DNA of 64,000 bases. Origin: AM-0621 sp964386705 (lineage in GTDB: Bacteria; Planctomycetota; Planctomycetia; Planctomycetales; Planctomycetaceae). The translations under genes were made by a program, and so were the position numbers. The notes beneath the pieces were generated by a model. That model was not told the DNA's origin. It saw nothing but the letters and a program-made list of their open reading frames with translations, and ran no database searches. This document shows, one piece after another, positions 25,998-34,345 of this stretch (the stretch's first letter is position 1; every line of letters begins with the position of its first letter). The stretch covers positions 16,045 to 80,044 of the forward strand of contig CAYLTY010000004.1 of assembly GCA_964386705.1 (NCBI GenBank), in the 5' to 3' direction.

Positions 25998-27413
25998 TTA
26001 GCCCACGCTGCCTTCCATCTGGAGTTCAATCAGCCGATTCATTTCGACTGCGTATTCCATCGGCAACTCTTTGACGAGTGGCTCGATGAAGCCCGTTACG
26101 ATAATCGCTGCTGCTTCTTCTTCACTGAGCCCGCGGCTCATCAGGTAGAAGAGTTGCTCTTCCGCGATCTTGGAAACACTGGCCTCGTGCTCGATCGTGG
26201 TGTGATCTTCTTCAACTTCAATATATGGGTAAGTATCACTGCGGCTGGCTGGATCCAGAATCAATGCGTCGCACACGACGTTCGACTTGCAGTTGGTCGC
26301 ACCCTTTTGAACTTTGACCAGACCGCGATAACTCGCGCGTCCGCCGCCCTTGCTGATACTCTTCGAGATAACGCGACTGGACGTATTCGGAGCACAGTGC
26401 ACCATCTTGGCGCCGGCGTCCTGATGCTGTCCCTTGTTCGCAAACGCGATCGACAGCGTCTCGCCGCGAGCACCCGGCTCCATCAGATAGATGGCCGGAT
26501 ACTTCATGGTGATCCTCGAGCCGAGGTTACCGTCGACCCATTCCATCAGCGAATCGCCGTAAGCCATCGCGCGTTTGGTCACGAGGTTGTAGACGTTGTT
26601 CGCCCAGTTCTGGATCGTGGTATAGCGAAAGCGGCCGCGCTTCTTGACGAGGATTTCCACCACCGCCGAGTGCAGACTTTCCGAGCTATACGTCGGAGCC
26701 GTGCAGCCTTCGACATAGTGAGCCGACGCGCCTTCATCGACGATGATCAACGTGCGCTCAAACTGTCCCATGTTCTGGGAGTTGATCCGGAAGTAAGCCT
26801 GCAACGGGAATTCAATATGCACGCCCGGCGGAACGTAGATGAATGAGCCACCTGACCAGACCGCAGAGTTCAAAGCCGCGAACTTATTGTCGGACGGCGG
26901 AATGATCGTGCCGAAGTACTCGCGGAACAGCTCTGGATGCTCACGCAACGCCGAGTCGGTATCTGTGAAGATCACGCCCTGCTCGGACAGTTCTTCCTTT
27001 AAGCTGCCGTAAACGACTTCAGACTCATACTGAGCCTTCACGCCCGAGAGATACTTCTTTTCCGCTTCGGGAATACCCAGACGATCGTAGGTGCGGCGAA
27101 CTTCCTCAGGCACATCGTCCCAACTGGTCTCTTGCCGATCGGACGCGCGCATGTAGTAGAAGATGTTCTGGAAGTCGATGGTGTCGAGATTGCTGCCCCA
27201 CTTCGGCATGGGTCGGGAGAAGAAAATCTCCAGCGACTTCAGCCGGAAGTCCAACATCCATTCCGGCTCCTTTTTGAGCGCGGAAATCTGTCGCACGATT
27301 TCTTCGTCGAGGCCCTTGCGGCTTTTGAACGAATAGAAATCGGTCGAGTCGTGAAATCCATATTGGTATTCACCAATATCCGGATCGGCTTTGAGAGGAG
27401 TTTCCGTCGACAT
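25998..27413 (-). CDS. sufB: Fe-S cluster assembly protein SufB
   Basis: A 471-residue SufB, the scaffold subunit on which the nascent cluster is built by SufBCD. Diagnostic blocks are EYQYGFHDSTDFYSFKSRKG near the N-terminus, AVWSGGSFIYVPPGVHIEFP, YVEGCTAPTYSSESLH, RYTTIQNWANNVYNLVTKR, SRVISKSISKGGGRASYRG, NCKSNVVCDALIL and ASVSKIAEEQLFYLMSRGL. The cysteines of EGC and VVCD include likely cluster or persulfide sites. Length is normal. It starts 97 nt after the sufC stop. SufB is the most conserved member of the locus. Confidence 0.96.
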   Translation of the reverse strand: MSTETPLKADPDIGEYQYGFHDSTDFYSFKSRKGLDEEIVRQISALKKEPEWMLDFRLKSLEIFFSRPMPKWGSNLDTIDFQNIFYYMRASDRQETSWDDVPEEVRRTYDRLGIPEAEKKYLSGVKAQYESEVVYGSLKEELSEQGVIFTDTDSALREHPELFREYFGTIIPPSDNKFAALNSAVWSGGSFIYVPPGVHIEFPLQAYFRINSQNMGQFERTLIIVDEGASAHYVEGCTAPTYSSESLHSAVVEILVKKRGRFRYTTIQNWANNVYNLVTKRAMAYGDSLMEWVDGNLGSRITMKYPAIYLMEPGARGETLSIAFANKGQHQDAGAKMVHCAPNTSSRVISKSISKGGGRASYRGLVKVQKGATNCKSNVVCDALILDPASRSDTYPYIEVEEDHTTIEHEASVSKIAEEQLFYLMSRGLSEEEAAAIIVTGFIEPLVKELPMEYAVEMNRLIELQMEGSVG

Positions 27414-27510
27414 AATCGCAACCTTCTAATCGCCGGTATCAAGTCGCACGAACATGATTCGTACGTTCCGGCAGACTGCATATAACGAATTCGCTACTCG
27501 GATGTGTGTA

Positions 27511-28329
27511 TCAGACTCCCGCTGCGACGGGCACAATGTCTTTTTCTTCCGCAGCTTCGACTGGATGTCGTTCTCGAACGCCCGCGTAACCGTGAGCGTG
27601 CAGTTCATGCGCCAGCCCGGCATCGCCCGTTTCGACGATTTTTCCGGCCAGCATCACGTGTGTGAATTGAGGTCGATTGAATTCCAGCAGGCGTTCGTGG
27701 TGAGTGATAATCAACACGCCCATCTGCGGACCGGACAGCTTGTTGATACCTTCGCTGACGACGCGCACTGCGTCGCTGTCCAGGCCGGAATCGGTCTCGT
27801 CCAGGATGGCAAACTTTGGCTTCAGCATCGCGAGCTGAATGATCTCCATGCGTTTCTTTTCACCGCCGGAGAAGCCATCGTTCAAGTATCGGCGAGCGAA
27901 TTCGGCATCGACGCCCAAGGCGTCCATCTGCGAACGCAATTCCGTGCGGAATTCGCGCATCGGCATCAGGCCTTCACCTTCTTTGCGATCTGGGTTTCGC
28001 ATGTTGGTGACGGCATGTCGCAGGAAGTCCGCGACGCGCACGCCGGGAATTGTGACTGGATACTGAAACGCCAGAAACATGCCCAGGCGAGCGCGAGCAC
28101 AAGCATCCAGTTCATTCAGAGATTGGCCGTCGACCTCGATCGAGCCGCCAGTAATCTCGTACTTGGGATGCCCGGCCAATGCATAGGCCAGGGTGCTTTT
28201 GCCGGAGCCGTTCGGCCCCATCAGCGCGTGACTTTCACCTTGTCGAATCTCCAGATCGACGCCCCGAAGAATCGGTTTGTCGTCAACGGAAACTCGTAAA
28301 TCAGAGATCTTAAGAACGCTACTAGTCAT
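27511..28329 (-). CDS. sufC: Fe-S cluster assembly ATPase SufC
   Basis: A 272-residue ABC-type ATPase that drives SufBC2D conformational change. Walker A is GPNGSGKST (about residues 39-47), the signature is FSGGEKKRMEI, Walker B is FAILDETDSGLD and the H-loop is ITHHERLL. ALAGHPKYEITGGSIEVDG and GMFLAFQYPVTIPGV are typical SufC stretches. The C-terminal 20 residues extend slightly beyond the E. coli protein. The gene lies 146 nt downstream of the nuoB-like gene, long enough for a separate ribosome site or promoter but still in a single-strand run of six genes. Confidence 0.96.
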   Translation of the reverse strand: MTSSVLKISDLRVSVDDKPILRGVDLEIRQGESHALMGPNGSGKSTLAYALAGHPKYEITGGSIEVDGQSLNELDACARARLGMFLAFQYPVTIPGVRVADFLRHAVTNMRNPDRKEGEGLMPMREFRTELRSQMDALGVDAEFARRYLNDGFSGGEKKRMEIIQLAMLKPKFAILDETDSGLDSDAVRVVSEGINKLSGPQMGVLIITHHERLLEFNRPQFTHVMLAGKIVETGDAGLAHELHAHGYAGVRERHPVEAAEEKDIVPVAAGV

Positions 28330-28475
28330 TATCCTGAATCAAGGCTCGGACATCCGAGCCTGCTGCGACAGCTTTTCGACGGCCGCCTTGCCGCCAAACG
28401 CTGCTGGAAAGTCACACCGGCATCGACCGAAACCGATCGAGCACACTCACCGGCTGCTACACCGATGCGACTGAA

Positions 28476-29030
28476 TCAAACAACTTCCGGAACTTCCGGA
28501 ATCGCAACACAACCGCTGTGATGCGGGACCGGGGTCGTTTCGATGGCACCCTTTGCCAGTCGACGCGCCCGAATCTTGTCTTGAATACGCATTATGCCTT
28601 CGAGGAGCGCTTCCGGACGCGGCGGGCAGCCCGGCACATAGACGTCGACCGGGACAACCAGATCGACGCCCTTCACGACGTGATAGCCCCACTTGAAGTA
28701 CGGGCCGCCACCGACCGTGCAGGCACCCATCGCGATCACGTACTTCGGATCGGGCATCTGCTCGTAGAGACGACGGACACGGGACGCCATCTTGAAGCTC
28801 ACCGTACCGGCGACAATCATTAGGTCCGCCTGACGCGGGCTGGCGCGGAACGCACCGGCACCGAAGCGGTCCAAGTCGTAGCGACTGGCTCCCGTTGCCA
28901 TCATCTCGATCGCGCAGCAGGCCAGACCGAACGTCATCGGCCAAATGCTCGATTCTTTGGCCCAGTTCATGGCCTGTTCGAGAGTCGACAGCACGACACC
29001 TTCTTCAAACCGTCCTTCAATCCAGCTCAT
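28476..29030 (-). CDS. nuoB: NADH-quinone oxidoreductase subunit B-like protein (orphan NuoB)
   Basis: A 184-residue NuoB/NDUFS7-type protein, the subunit carrying the terminal N2 [4Fe-4S] cluster of Complex I. The four cluster cysteines are present: FGLACCAIEMM supplies two adjacent cysteines, GACTVGGGPYFKWGY one and YVPGCPPRPEALLEG one. RYDLDRFGAGAFRASPRQAD is the quinone-proximal block. No other nuo gene is in the window. It sits between sufR and sufC on the same strand. It may be the only nuoB of the genome or a second copy; the sequence alone does not show which. The last 25 residues are divergent. Confidence 0.9.
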   Translation of the reverse strand: MSWIEGRFEEGVVLSTLEQAMNWAKESSIWPMTFGLACCAIEMMATGASRYDLDRFGAGAFRASPRQADLMIVAGTVSFKMASRVRRLYEQMPDPKYVIAMGACTVGGGPYFKWGYHVVKGVDLVVPVDVYVPGCPPRPEALLEGIMRIQDKIRARRLAKGAIETTPVPHHSGCVAIPEVPEVV

Positions 29031-29171
29031 CTCAGTGTTACCTAAATCTGAAGACTGCTTAATTACGACGCCCAGATCGCACGCAGTGAACTTTATTGTC
29101 AGCCACTCTCAGACAGAAGCGACCGGACGAGTCTCCGCACTCAGAATGTGGATGACATCAGCCAACGCTTG

Positions 29172-29807
29172 TCAGTTTGCCCCTTCTTCCACGCGGAACT
29201 CGCAACATCCGTGTCCATCAATGCAACGCTGAGTCAGCGAGACCTGAGCGTTCAGAATGCGGCTGAACACTCCTTGCTCCATCTCGCAGATCGACGGATC
29301 TGTAGATGCCAGATCGGAGTACGGACAACTGCGTTCACGCAGAATGGTCAACTCCGACGCTTCTCCCGCGCCAACCTCGACATTGAAGCCATGATCGCTC
29401 AAGGCTTCCTGCAACTGCCGGACGCGATCACTCAACGGGCCAGAAGTCGCAACTCGCCCAAATCTCCCCACAAATCCATCCTGAACCTTCGCCAGCACGC
29501 TGGCTCGCACGGCCGGATCTTCGATTTCGTGAACGGCTCGCCACAGGACTAGAGCCAGATCGCGGTAGTTCTCGCCCAACTGACGGAAGCCAGCATCGCT
29601 GACCCGGTAAACATGATGAGGTCGGCCGCGCCCCGCCCGAACCACTTCTCGAACGACTAAACCCAAACCCTCTAAGCGGTTAAGGCGTTGCCTGACCGCC
29701 GTCGCGGTGACGCCGACCGACGCGCAGATGTCCTGAATCGTCCCGCCGCACAGGCGGTGCAATTCTTCCAGGAACGCCTGGTCGCTGCGATCAATTGCCG
29801 TCCGCAT
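29172..29807 (-). CDS. sufR: SufR-like Fe-S-sensing transcriptional repressor
   Basis: A 211-residue regulator. An N-terminal winged helix-turn-helix (IQDICASVGVTATAVRQRLN) recalls ArsR/MarR-like proteins, and the wing is RAGRGRPHHVYRVSDAG. The C-terminal half has cysteines in ERSCPYSDLA, then C after 12 residues, C after 20 more, and GHGCCEF, consistent with a [4Fe-4S]-binding site as in cyanobacterial SufR. The ATG at 29807 gives the family's usual length of about 210; an in-frame ATG at 29936 would add 43 residues and put the dyad at 29871-29896 inside the gene. Predicted to repress itself and the suf operon when clusters are sufficient. Confidence 0.85.
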   Translation of the reverse strand: MRTAIDRSDQAFLEELHRLCGGTIQDICASVGVTATAVRQRLNRLEGLGLVVREVVRAGRGRPHHVYRVSDAGFRQLGENYRDLALVLWRAVHEIEDPAVRASVLAKVQDGFVGRFGRVATSGPLSDRVRQLQEALSDHGFNVEVGAGEASELTILRERSCPYSDLASTDPSICEMEQGVFSRILNAQVSLTQRCIDGHGCCEFRVEEGAN

Positions 29808-30226
29808 GATGTCCAACACATTAATTCGACGAGGAAACAGCCTTCGGTAGCGATCATAGACTCGGAGATCTTTTTCACAACATTGGTTGTGTAAAATGTC
29901 CAGAATTAGCTCTCTGCCGCAGATGGCGGTCTTCAAGCAGTGAATTACGAGGTTGCAGAAAGCGCCCTATCCAAGATTCGTGAGCCTTGGCTAACCTTTC
30001 TGTCCCTTCACAATTCGCTTCGGTCGTGAGCAGCGACTCTGCCTGCTAGCGACTCCCTTCCCCCTCTCTCTCCTCGTTAACCCCTCTTTCCTTCCCACCT
30101 GTTAAGCTTTGACGATTACGCGAACTTTTCCAGATTGATTGATTCTCGGGCCGCCGAATCGCCGATCACCTTGAGGCTGAGACTCTGAAAAAGAGCACCT
30201 TCAAGTGCGAGGCATTTCTTGTGGCT
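29808..30226. other. Regulatory intergenic region between sufR and the rightward genes
   Basis: About 420 nt between the divergent sufR and small membrane-protein genes. It contains the dyad at 29871-29896. A pyrimidine-rich tract (CCCCCTCTCTCTCC) lies near 30060. No other convincing element or small gene was seen. Confidence 0.5.
29871..29896. promoter_or_regulatory. Probable SufR operator
   Basis: A 26-nt near-perfect dyad: TTTTTCACAAC, four spacer bases (ATTG), GTTGTGTAAAA. The arms match at 10 of 11 positions. It lies 64 nt upstream of the chosen sufR start on the leftward strand. Cyanobacterial SufR binds an inverted repeat of the CAAC-GTTG type (with a 6-nt spacer as I recall it), so this CAAC-N4-GTTG dyad is a strong candidate operator for autoregulation and control of the downstream locus. 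Confidence 0.7.
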
Positions 30227-30481
30227 ATGAGCGTTGGATGTCGTTTAGCTCACATCGCGTTTGCGACCATCGCATTGCGTGGCGTGCTCGACGGCGCTGA
30301 CTTTCATGGCACTGCCTACCGAGCTGTTTGGGTTGCCTTCTGCGTCTGGCCAATTGGCCTGGTAGTCGGTGACTTGGCTCGCAGGCTGGTTGAAGATCTG
30401 GTGCGACAGGAAGCCGCTCCAGTCCTCAACGACGTACGACAAGCCATTCTCGATTCCAACAGGGACGCTCAACCGATTTAG
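30227..30481 (+). CDS. Small membrane protein preceding a sigma factor gene
   Basis: An 84-residue protein starting at the ATG at 30227 (an in-frame GTG lies two codons earlier). Two hydrophobic stretches (about residues 8-22 and 34-50, VWVAFCVWPIGLVVGDLA) suggest one or two membrane helices, followed by a charged amphipathic tail (ARRLVEDLVRQEAAPVLND). No homologue with a known function comes to mind. It lies 60 nt before the FliA-type sigma factor gene and is probably co-transcribed, which hints at a role in the motility or envelope regulon. Confidence 0.6.
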   Translation: MSVGCRLAHIAFATIALRGVLDGADFHGTAYRAVWVAFCVWPIGLVVGDLARRLVEDLVRQEAAPVLNDVRQAILDSNRDAQPI

Positions 30482-30541
30482 AGATCTCAGCGTGGATCTT
30501 GGTGAGCACCCGAGCCTATGACGAAAACCACGGAGGGTTTC

Positions 30542-31321
30542 ATGGCAACAAAGCTCAGTGATGAAGCTTTGGCTGAAGTTTGGAAAGACTTCAAAGCCGA
30601 CCCGGCTGATCAACGACTGAGAAATCTCCTCATTGAGCGTTATCTGCCATTAGTGAAGTACAATGCCGAGCGTGTGTGGCAAAAACTTCCTGACGGAGTC
30701 GACCTGAACGACCTTATCTCCGCGGGCGTGTTCGGCCTGATGGACGCCATCGAAGCGTTCGACATGGAACGCGGAGTAAAGTTCGAAACCTATTGCGTGC
30801 CGCGTATCCGCGGTGCGATGCTCGACGAACTGCGTACGATGGACTGGGTTCCCCGTCTCGTCCGCAGCAAGGCGACCAAGCACGAAGCCAATCGCAAGCG
30901 ACTTGAAGCCCGCTTCGGCCGTCCGCCAACGGACGCTGAAATGGCCAACGAGTTCGGCGTGCCGCTCGAGGAATACGAGAAGATCAAAGCTGAATCCAGC
31001 GCGGTCGGACTCGTGAGCCTCAACAAGAAGTGGTACGAGACCGACAGCTACAAAGATGTCCGCGAAGTGGACATCATCGAAGACGAGCGCGGCGAAGACC
31101 CGACCAACGGCATCCAGAAGCGCGACGTGATGCGTCTGGTGACGAAGGGCCTCAACCGCAACGAACGCCTCATCATCATCCTCTACTACTACGAGGAACT
31201 GACGATGAAGGAAATCGGCGCGACACTCGGCCTGTCCGAATCCCGCGTCAGCCAGATGCACTCGAGCATCGTCACGCGGCTTAAAGACCAGCTCAACCGC
31301 CGCCGTCCCGAGTTCGCTTAG
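30542..31321 (+). CDS. fliA: FliA/WhiG-family RNA polymerase sigma factor
   Basis: A 259-residue sigma-70 group 3 protein. Start chosen at 30542 because GGAGG lies six nucleotides upstream; an in-frame ATG at 30518 is weaker. Region 2 is clear (YLPLVKYNAERVW, DLNDLISAGVFGLMDAIEAFD, RGVKFETYCVPRIRGAMLDELR), then region 3 (RFGRPPTDAEMANEFGV) and region 4 (LNRNERLIIILYYYEELTMK, then GLSESRVSQMHSSIVTRLK). Characteristic of flagellar/sporulation sigma-28 and WhiG. It would direct a flagellar or envelope regulon; no flagellar structural gene is in the window. Strong terminator follows. Confidence 0.93.
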   Translation: MATKLSDEALAEVWKDFKADPADQRLRNLLIERYLPLVKYNAERVWQKLPDGVDLNDLISAGVFGLMDAIEAFDMERGVKFETYCVPRIRGAMLDELRTMDWVPRLVRSKATKHEANRKRLEARFGRPPTDAEMANEFGVPLEEYEKIKAESSAVGLVSLNKKWYETDSYKDVREVDIIEDERGEDPTNGIQKRDVMRLVTKGLNRNERLIIILYYYEELTMKEIGATLGLSESRVSQMHSSIVTRLKDQLNRRRPEFA

Positions 31322-31343
31322 TACGATCGCAACAGAATCACTC

Positions 31344-31376
31344 AAAGGCCGGCTTCTCGAAAGCCGGCCTTTTTTG
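31344..31376 (+). terminator. Intrinsic terminator after fliA
   Basis: A 12-bp perfect stem (AAAGGCCGGCTT/AAGCCGGCCTTT) with a CTCGA loop, ending in T6. It lies 22 nt past the sigma factor stop. The inverted A-run on the other strand means it can also serve the convergent sulfatase gene. Confidence 0.9.
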
Positions 31377-31402
31377 TTGCGCCGAGCGGCACCACTCCGC
31401 CG

Positions 31403-32877
31403 TTACTCAGCGCGCCCCACCGCTCGAGTGCCGGTTCCGGTGCGCTTTGTCAGGGTGTCGCCCAAGTCGGCTCGAGCGGCTTCGGCCAGGTGCTTCAGGC
31501 GGACCACGATCTCCGGGTGCTCTGCGGCCACGTTCTTGGATTCACCGATATCGGTTCGCAGATTGAAGAGCGACTCTTCAATGTTCGCGACTCGATAACC
31601 GTGGCGGCTGGCGATGCCCGCGAGGCCCGACTTCTGCATGGACTGCGGCTTCATGTTGGCGAAGTTCGCGGGCTTGCCGTCCAGTCCCGGCGGGCCATCG
31701 ACCGTCAAGTATTCGTGAGCGAAGTGCAGCTTCCAGTCTCCGCTGCGCACGGCCTGCAGTTCCTCGGCGGCGTAGAAGTAGTACGCCTCGTGTGGGGATT
31801 TCGCACCTGCCTGTCCTGACAGCAGCGGCCAGATATCGAGGCCATCAATGCGGTGCGTCGGCAAGGTTGCCCCGATCAGCTTCGCGATCGTCGGAACGAA
31901 ATCGATCGTCGCGGCGACCTCTTTACAAGTTGTTCCGGCGGGAATCTGGCCGGGCCAGCGCATGAGGCAGGGGACTCGCATGCCGCCTTCAAACGTCGTC
32001 AGTTTGCCTTCGCGCAGCTTGCCTGCCGAACCCGCATGAGCCCCGTATGAGAGGAACGGCCCGTTGTCGGTCGCGAAGATGACGAGTGTGTTTTCTGCGA
32101 GTTTCAACCGGTCCAACGTGTTGAGAATCTCACCCACGGACCAGTCCAACTCTTCGACTACGTCTCCATACAGACCGCGCTCCGAACGACCTTTGTAGGT
32201 CTCTGCCGCGAAGATCGGCACATGCGGCATGACGTGTGGCACGTAGAGAAAGAAGGGTTCATCATGATGCTGTTCGATGAAGGCCGTGGCTCGCGTTGTG
32301 AACCGTCGAGTGAACGTCGACTGGTCGGGTTCCTCCGCAACGATCTTGTTGCCATCAATCAACGGCAACGGCGGGATGTCCCTCACGACAGGGTGCTTGC
32401 GGCCGTTGTCGTTCGAGTACGGCAGCCCCAGAAACTGCTGAAAGCCGTTCTGCAGAGGCAGGAACTGAGGCCGATGTCCCAAGTGCCACTTGCCGAAGAT
32501 GGCCGTTGCATAACCGCGCGAACGACACAGTTCGGGCAGTAGCACTTCGTCGGGATGAATGCCGACGTTGCTCTGGTGATTCAGCGCGCCATGCAGGCCG
32601 ACTCGATTCGCGTAGCAGCCGGTCATCAGTGCGGCACGCGATGCTGTGCAGACCGCCTGACTGACATAAAGTCTGTAAACCGCATGCCTTCGCGTGCGAG
32701 CCGATCGATCTGCGGAGTCTTGATATCGGTCGCTCCGAAGCAGCCGATATCTCCGTAGCCTTGATCGTCCGTAAAGATCAGGACGATGTTCGGTCGCGCG
32801 GCGCGTTCCGCAGCAGTGGCCGTTCCCAGCCAACACATCAGCAGCGCCAGGCAACTCCAGAGAATCCGCACACGCAT
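31403..32877 (-). pseudogene. Arylsulfatase with a -1 frameshift
   Basis: A sulfatase of about 490 residues split between two frames. The first frame starts at the ATG at 32877 with a signal peptide and runs to GMRFTDF (70 codons, including PNIVLIFTDDQGYGDIGC). The second frame resumes as YVSQAVCTASRAALMTG, which carries the formylglycine motif CTASR, and continues through FGKWHLGH and FATDNGPFLSYG to the end at 31403. The join needs one extra T in a TTT run (AAA at 32668-32670 on the shown strand). Either a real inactivating deletion or a sequencing error in a homopolymer. If intact it would be exported and desulfate polysaccharides. Confidence 0.85.
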
Positions 32878-32903
32878 GGTCGATCATCCTCCCGAGTTGC
32901 GGA

Positions 32904-34172
32904 CTACGAGACGCGCGGGGCGTACAGAACTTCGCACTCGCTCGAACCCGGCGGGCACAACACGAGGCCACCGCGCGGATCGTTGACGCGAACCACGCAA
33001 TCGGGTTGTCCCTTGGCCGCTCGTTCGAGGATCGCTTCCAACGCTTGCACTGCGGCGACAACTTGCCGATCCGCGGCCAGGTCGTTGTATGACAACTTAC
33101 GCATCTGCGCGAGCCGGTCAGCTCGAGTAGAGGGACTGCCAGCGAACTCAACGAACGATACTTCGCGGACGAAACGTTCGATGACTTCAATCCCGTAGCC
33201 GCGTTGAGACCGCTCGCCCCACGGTTCCACGAACGTGCCGTTGTAGTGAGTGTTGATGGTCGTCTTGAGTTTGGTCGGAGTCAGCCCTTCCACGGTCAGT
33301 TCAATGCCGCGTTTCCGCGAATGTCCATTCCAGACTCCGTTATCGAAGCGGAACTGCACTTCCTGTTCGACGTAGCCGGGGAAGTTATCCGGAGTAACCC
33401 ACGACGTATGGATGTCGAACGCGGCTTCGCGGCCGTCGTCGTATTCATAGACCATGCGCATCTGCGTGCTGTCCCAGGTCGGTCCATCTTTGGGCCCCAC
33501 AATCCCACGCTGGCCAGATGCCATCACGGTCTTCAGTCTGCCACCGAACGTGAAATCGATCAGCTTGATATAGTGCACCGCGACGTAGGTGCCCGGATTG
33601 CGGCCGGTGATCCATTCCGAAAACTGTGCTCCTGAAATCTGCTTCGGTTCCAGCAGCGAGCAGTAGCCGTTGTTGACGTGCTTCAACACGCTGTCATGCA
33701 CCAGCGTGCGGAGTTTCTTGTGATCGGGGTCCAGCAGCTTGTGATAGACGACCTTCGCCAGCAACCCCTTGCGATCCGCGAGTGCTACGAGTTGATCCAG
33801 TTCCTGCATCGTCAGCACCGAGGGCTTTTCGACGATCAGATGGGCTCCCGCTTCCAGCAACGACTTCGATGATGCGAAGTGACGATCATCAGGTGTCGCG
33901 ACACACCCGAAGTGCACACCGGATTGAGCGAGCTGATCCGCTGCCTGATCTCCAACAAAATTCTGGAACCGATGAATGCGATCTCCGGCCGATTGAGCGT
34001 AGACCTCGGCACGCTTGCCGGTTTTGGTGGCCACTCCCGCAAGCTGCACGTCAATGTCGCCGAACCCGCGGTCATAAACGCCGGCCGTCTTCGCTTTCTC
34101 AAAGAACGGCCGATAGGTCTCGTCAAAGATCATACCCATGCCGACCATGCCGGCGCGGAGTTGCTGTGCCAT
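32904..34172 (-). CDS. Gfo/Idh/MocA family oxidoreductase
   Basis: A 422-residue cytosolic NAD(P)-dependent oxidoreductase of the Gfo/Idh/MocA family. The Rossmann motif is GMVGMGMIFDETY near residue 8, followed by VATKTGKRAEVYA and the family mark HLIVEKPSVLTMQELD (EKP motif). The C-terminal domain contains KVVYHKLLDPDHKKLRTL, with a lysine and histidine candidate for catalysis. Such enzymes oxidise sugars or inositols; several paralogues occur per planctomycete genome. It lies 27 nt upstream of the sulfatase on the same strand, so both may form a sugar-catabolic unit. Confidence 0.88.
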   Translation of the reverse strand: MAQQLRAGMVGMGMIFDETYRPFFEKAKTAGVYDRGFGDIDVQLAGVATKTGKRAEVYAQSAGDRIHRFQNFVGDQAADQLAQSGVHFGCVATPDDRHFASSKSLLEAGAHLIVEKPSVLTMQELDQLVALADRKGLLAKVVYHKLLDPDHKKLRTLVHDSVLKHVNNGYCSLLEPKQISGAQFSEWITGRNPGTYVAVHYIKLIDFTFGGRLKTVMASGQRGIVGPKDGPTWDSTQMRMVYEYDDGREAAFDIHTSWVTPDNFPGYVEQEVQFRFDNGVWNGHSRKRGIELTVEGLTPTKLKTTINTHYNGTFVEPWGERSQRGYGIEVIERFVREVSFVEFAGSPSTRADRLAQMRKLSYNDLAADRQVVAAVQALEAILERAAKGQPDCVVRVNDPRGGLVLCPPGSSECEVLYAPRVS

Positions 34173-34345
34173 GAATAAAGTCCTCGGTGGAATCGCGATG
34201 TCGAGCACGCGCCACACAGTGTGAGGTTGCCACGTCGATCCGCAACTGACGAACGCTCACATAGAATGCGTCGCACCCATCGGCTGCAGATTTTCGTCGA
34301 CATCGGCTGAATATCGCACTTGCTCCGCGAACCTACGGGCTTCCA

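Noticed and set aside
32904..33190. Apparent upstream extension of the sulfatase frame to 33190
   Set aside because: That frame overlaps the oxidoreductase gene and is unrelated protein sequence; the true N-terminus is in the other frame at 32877.
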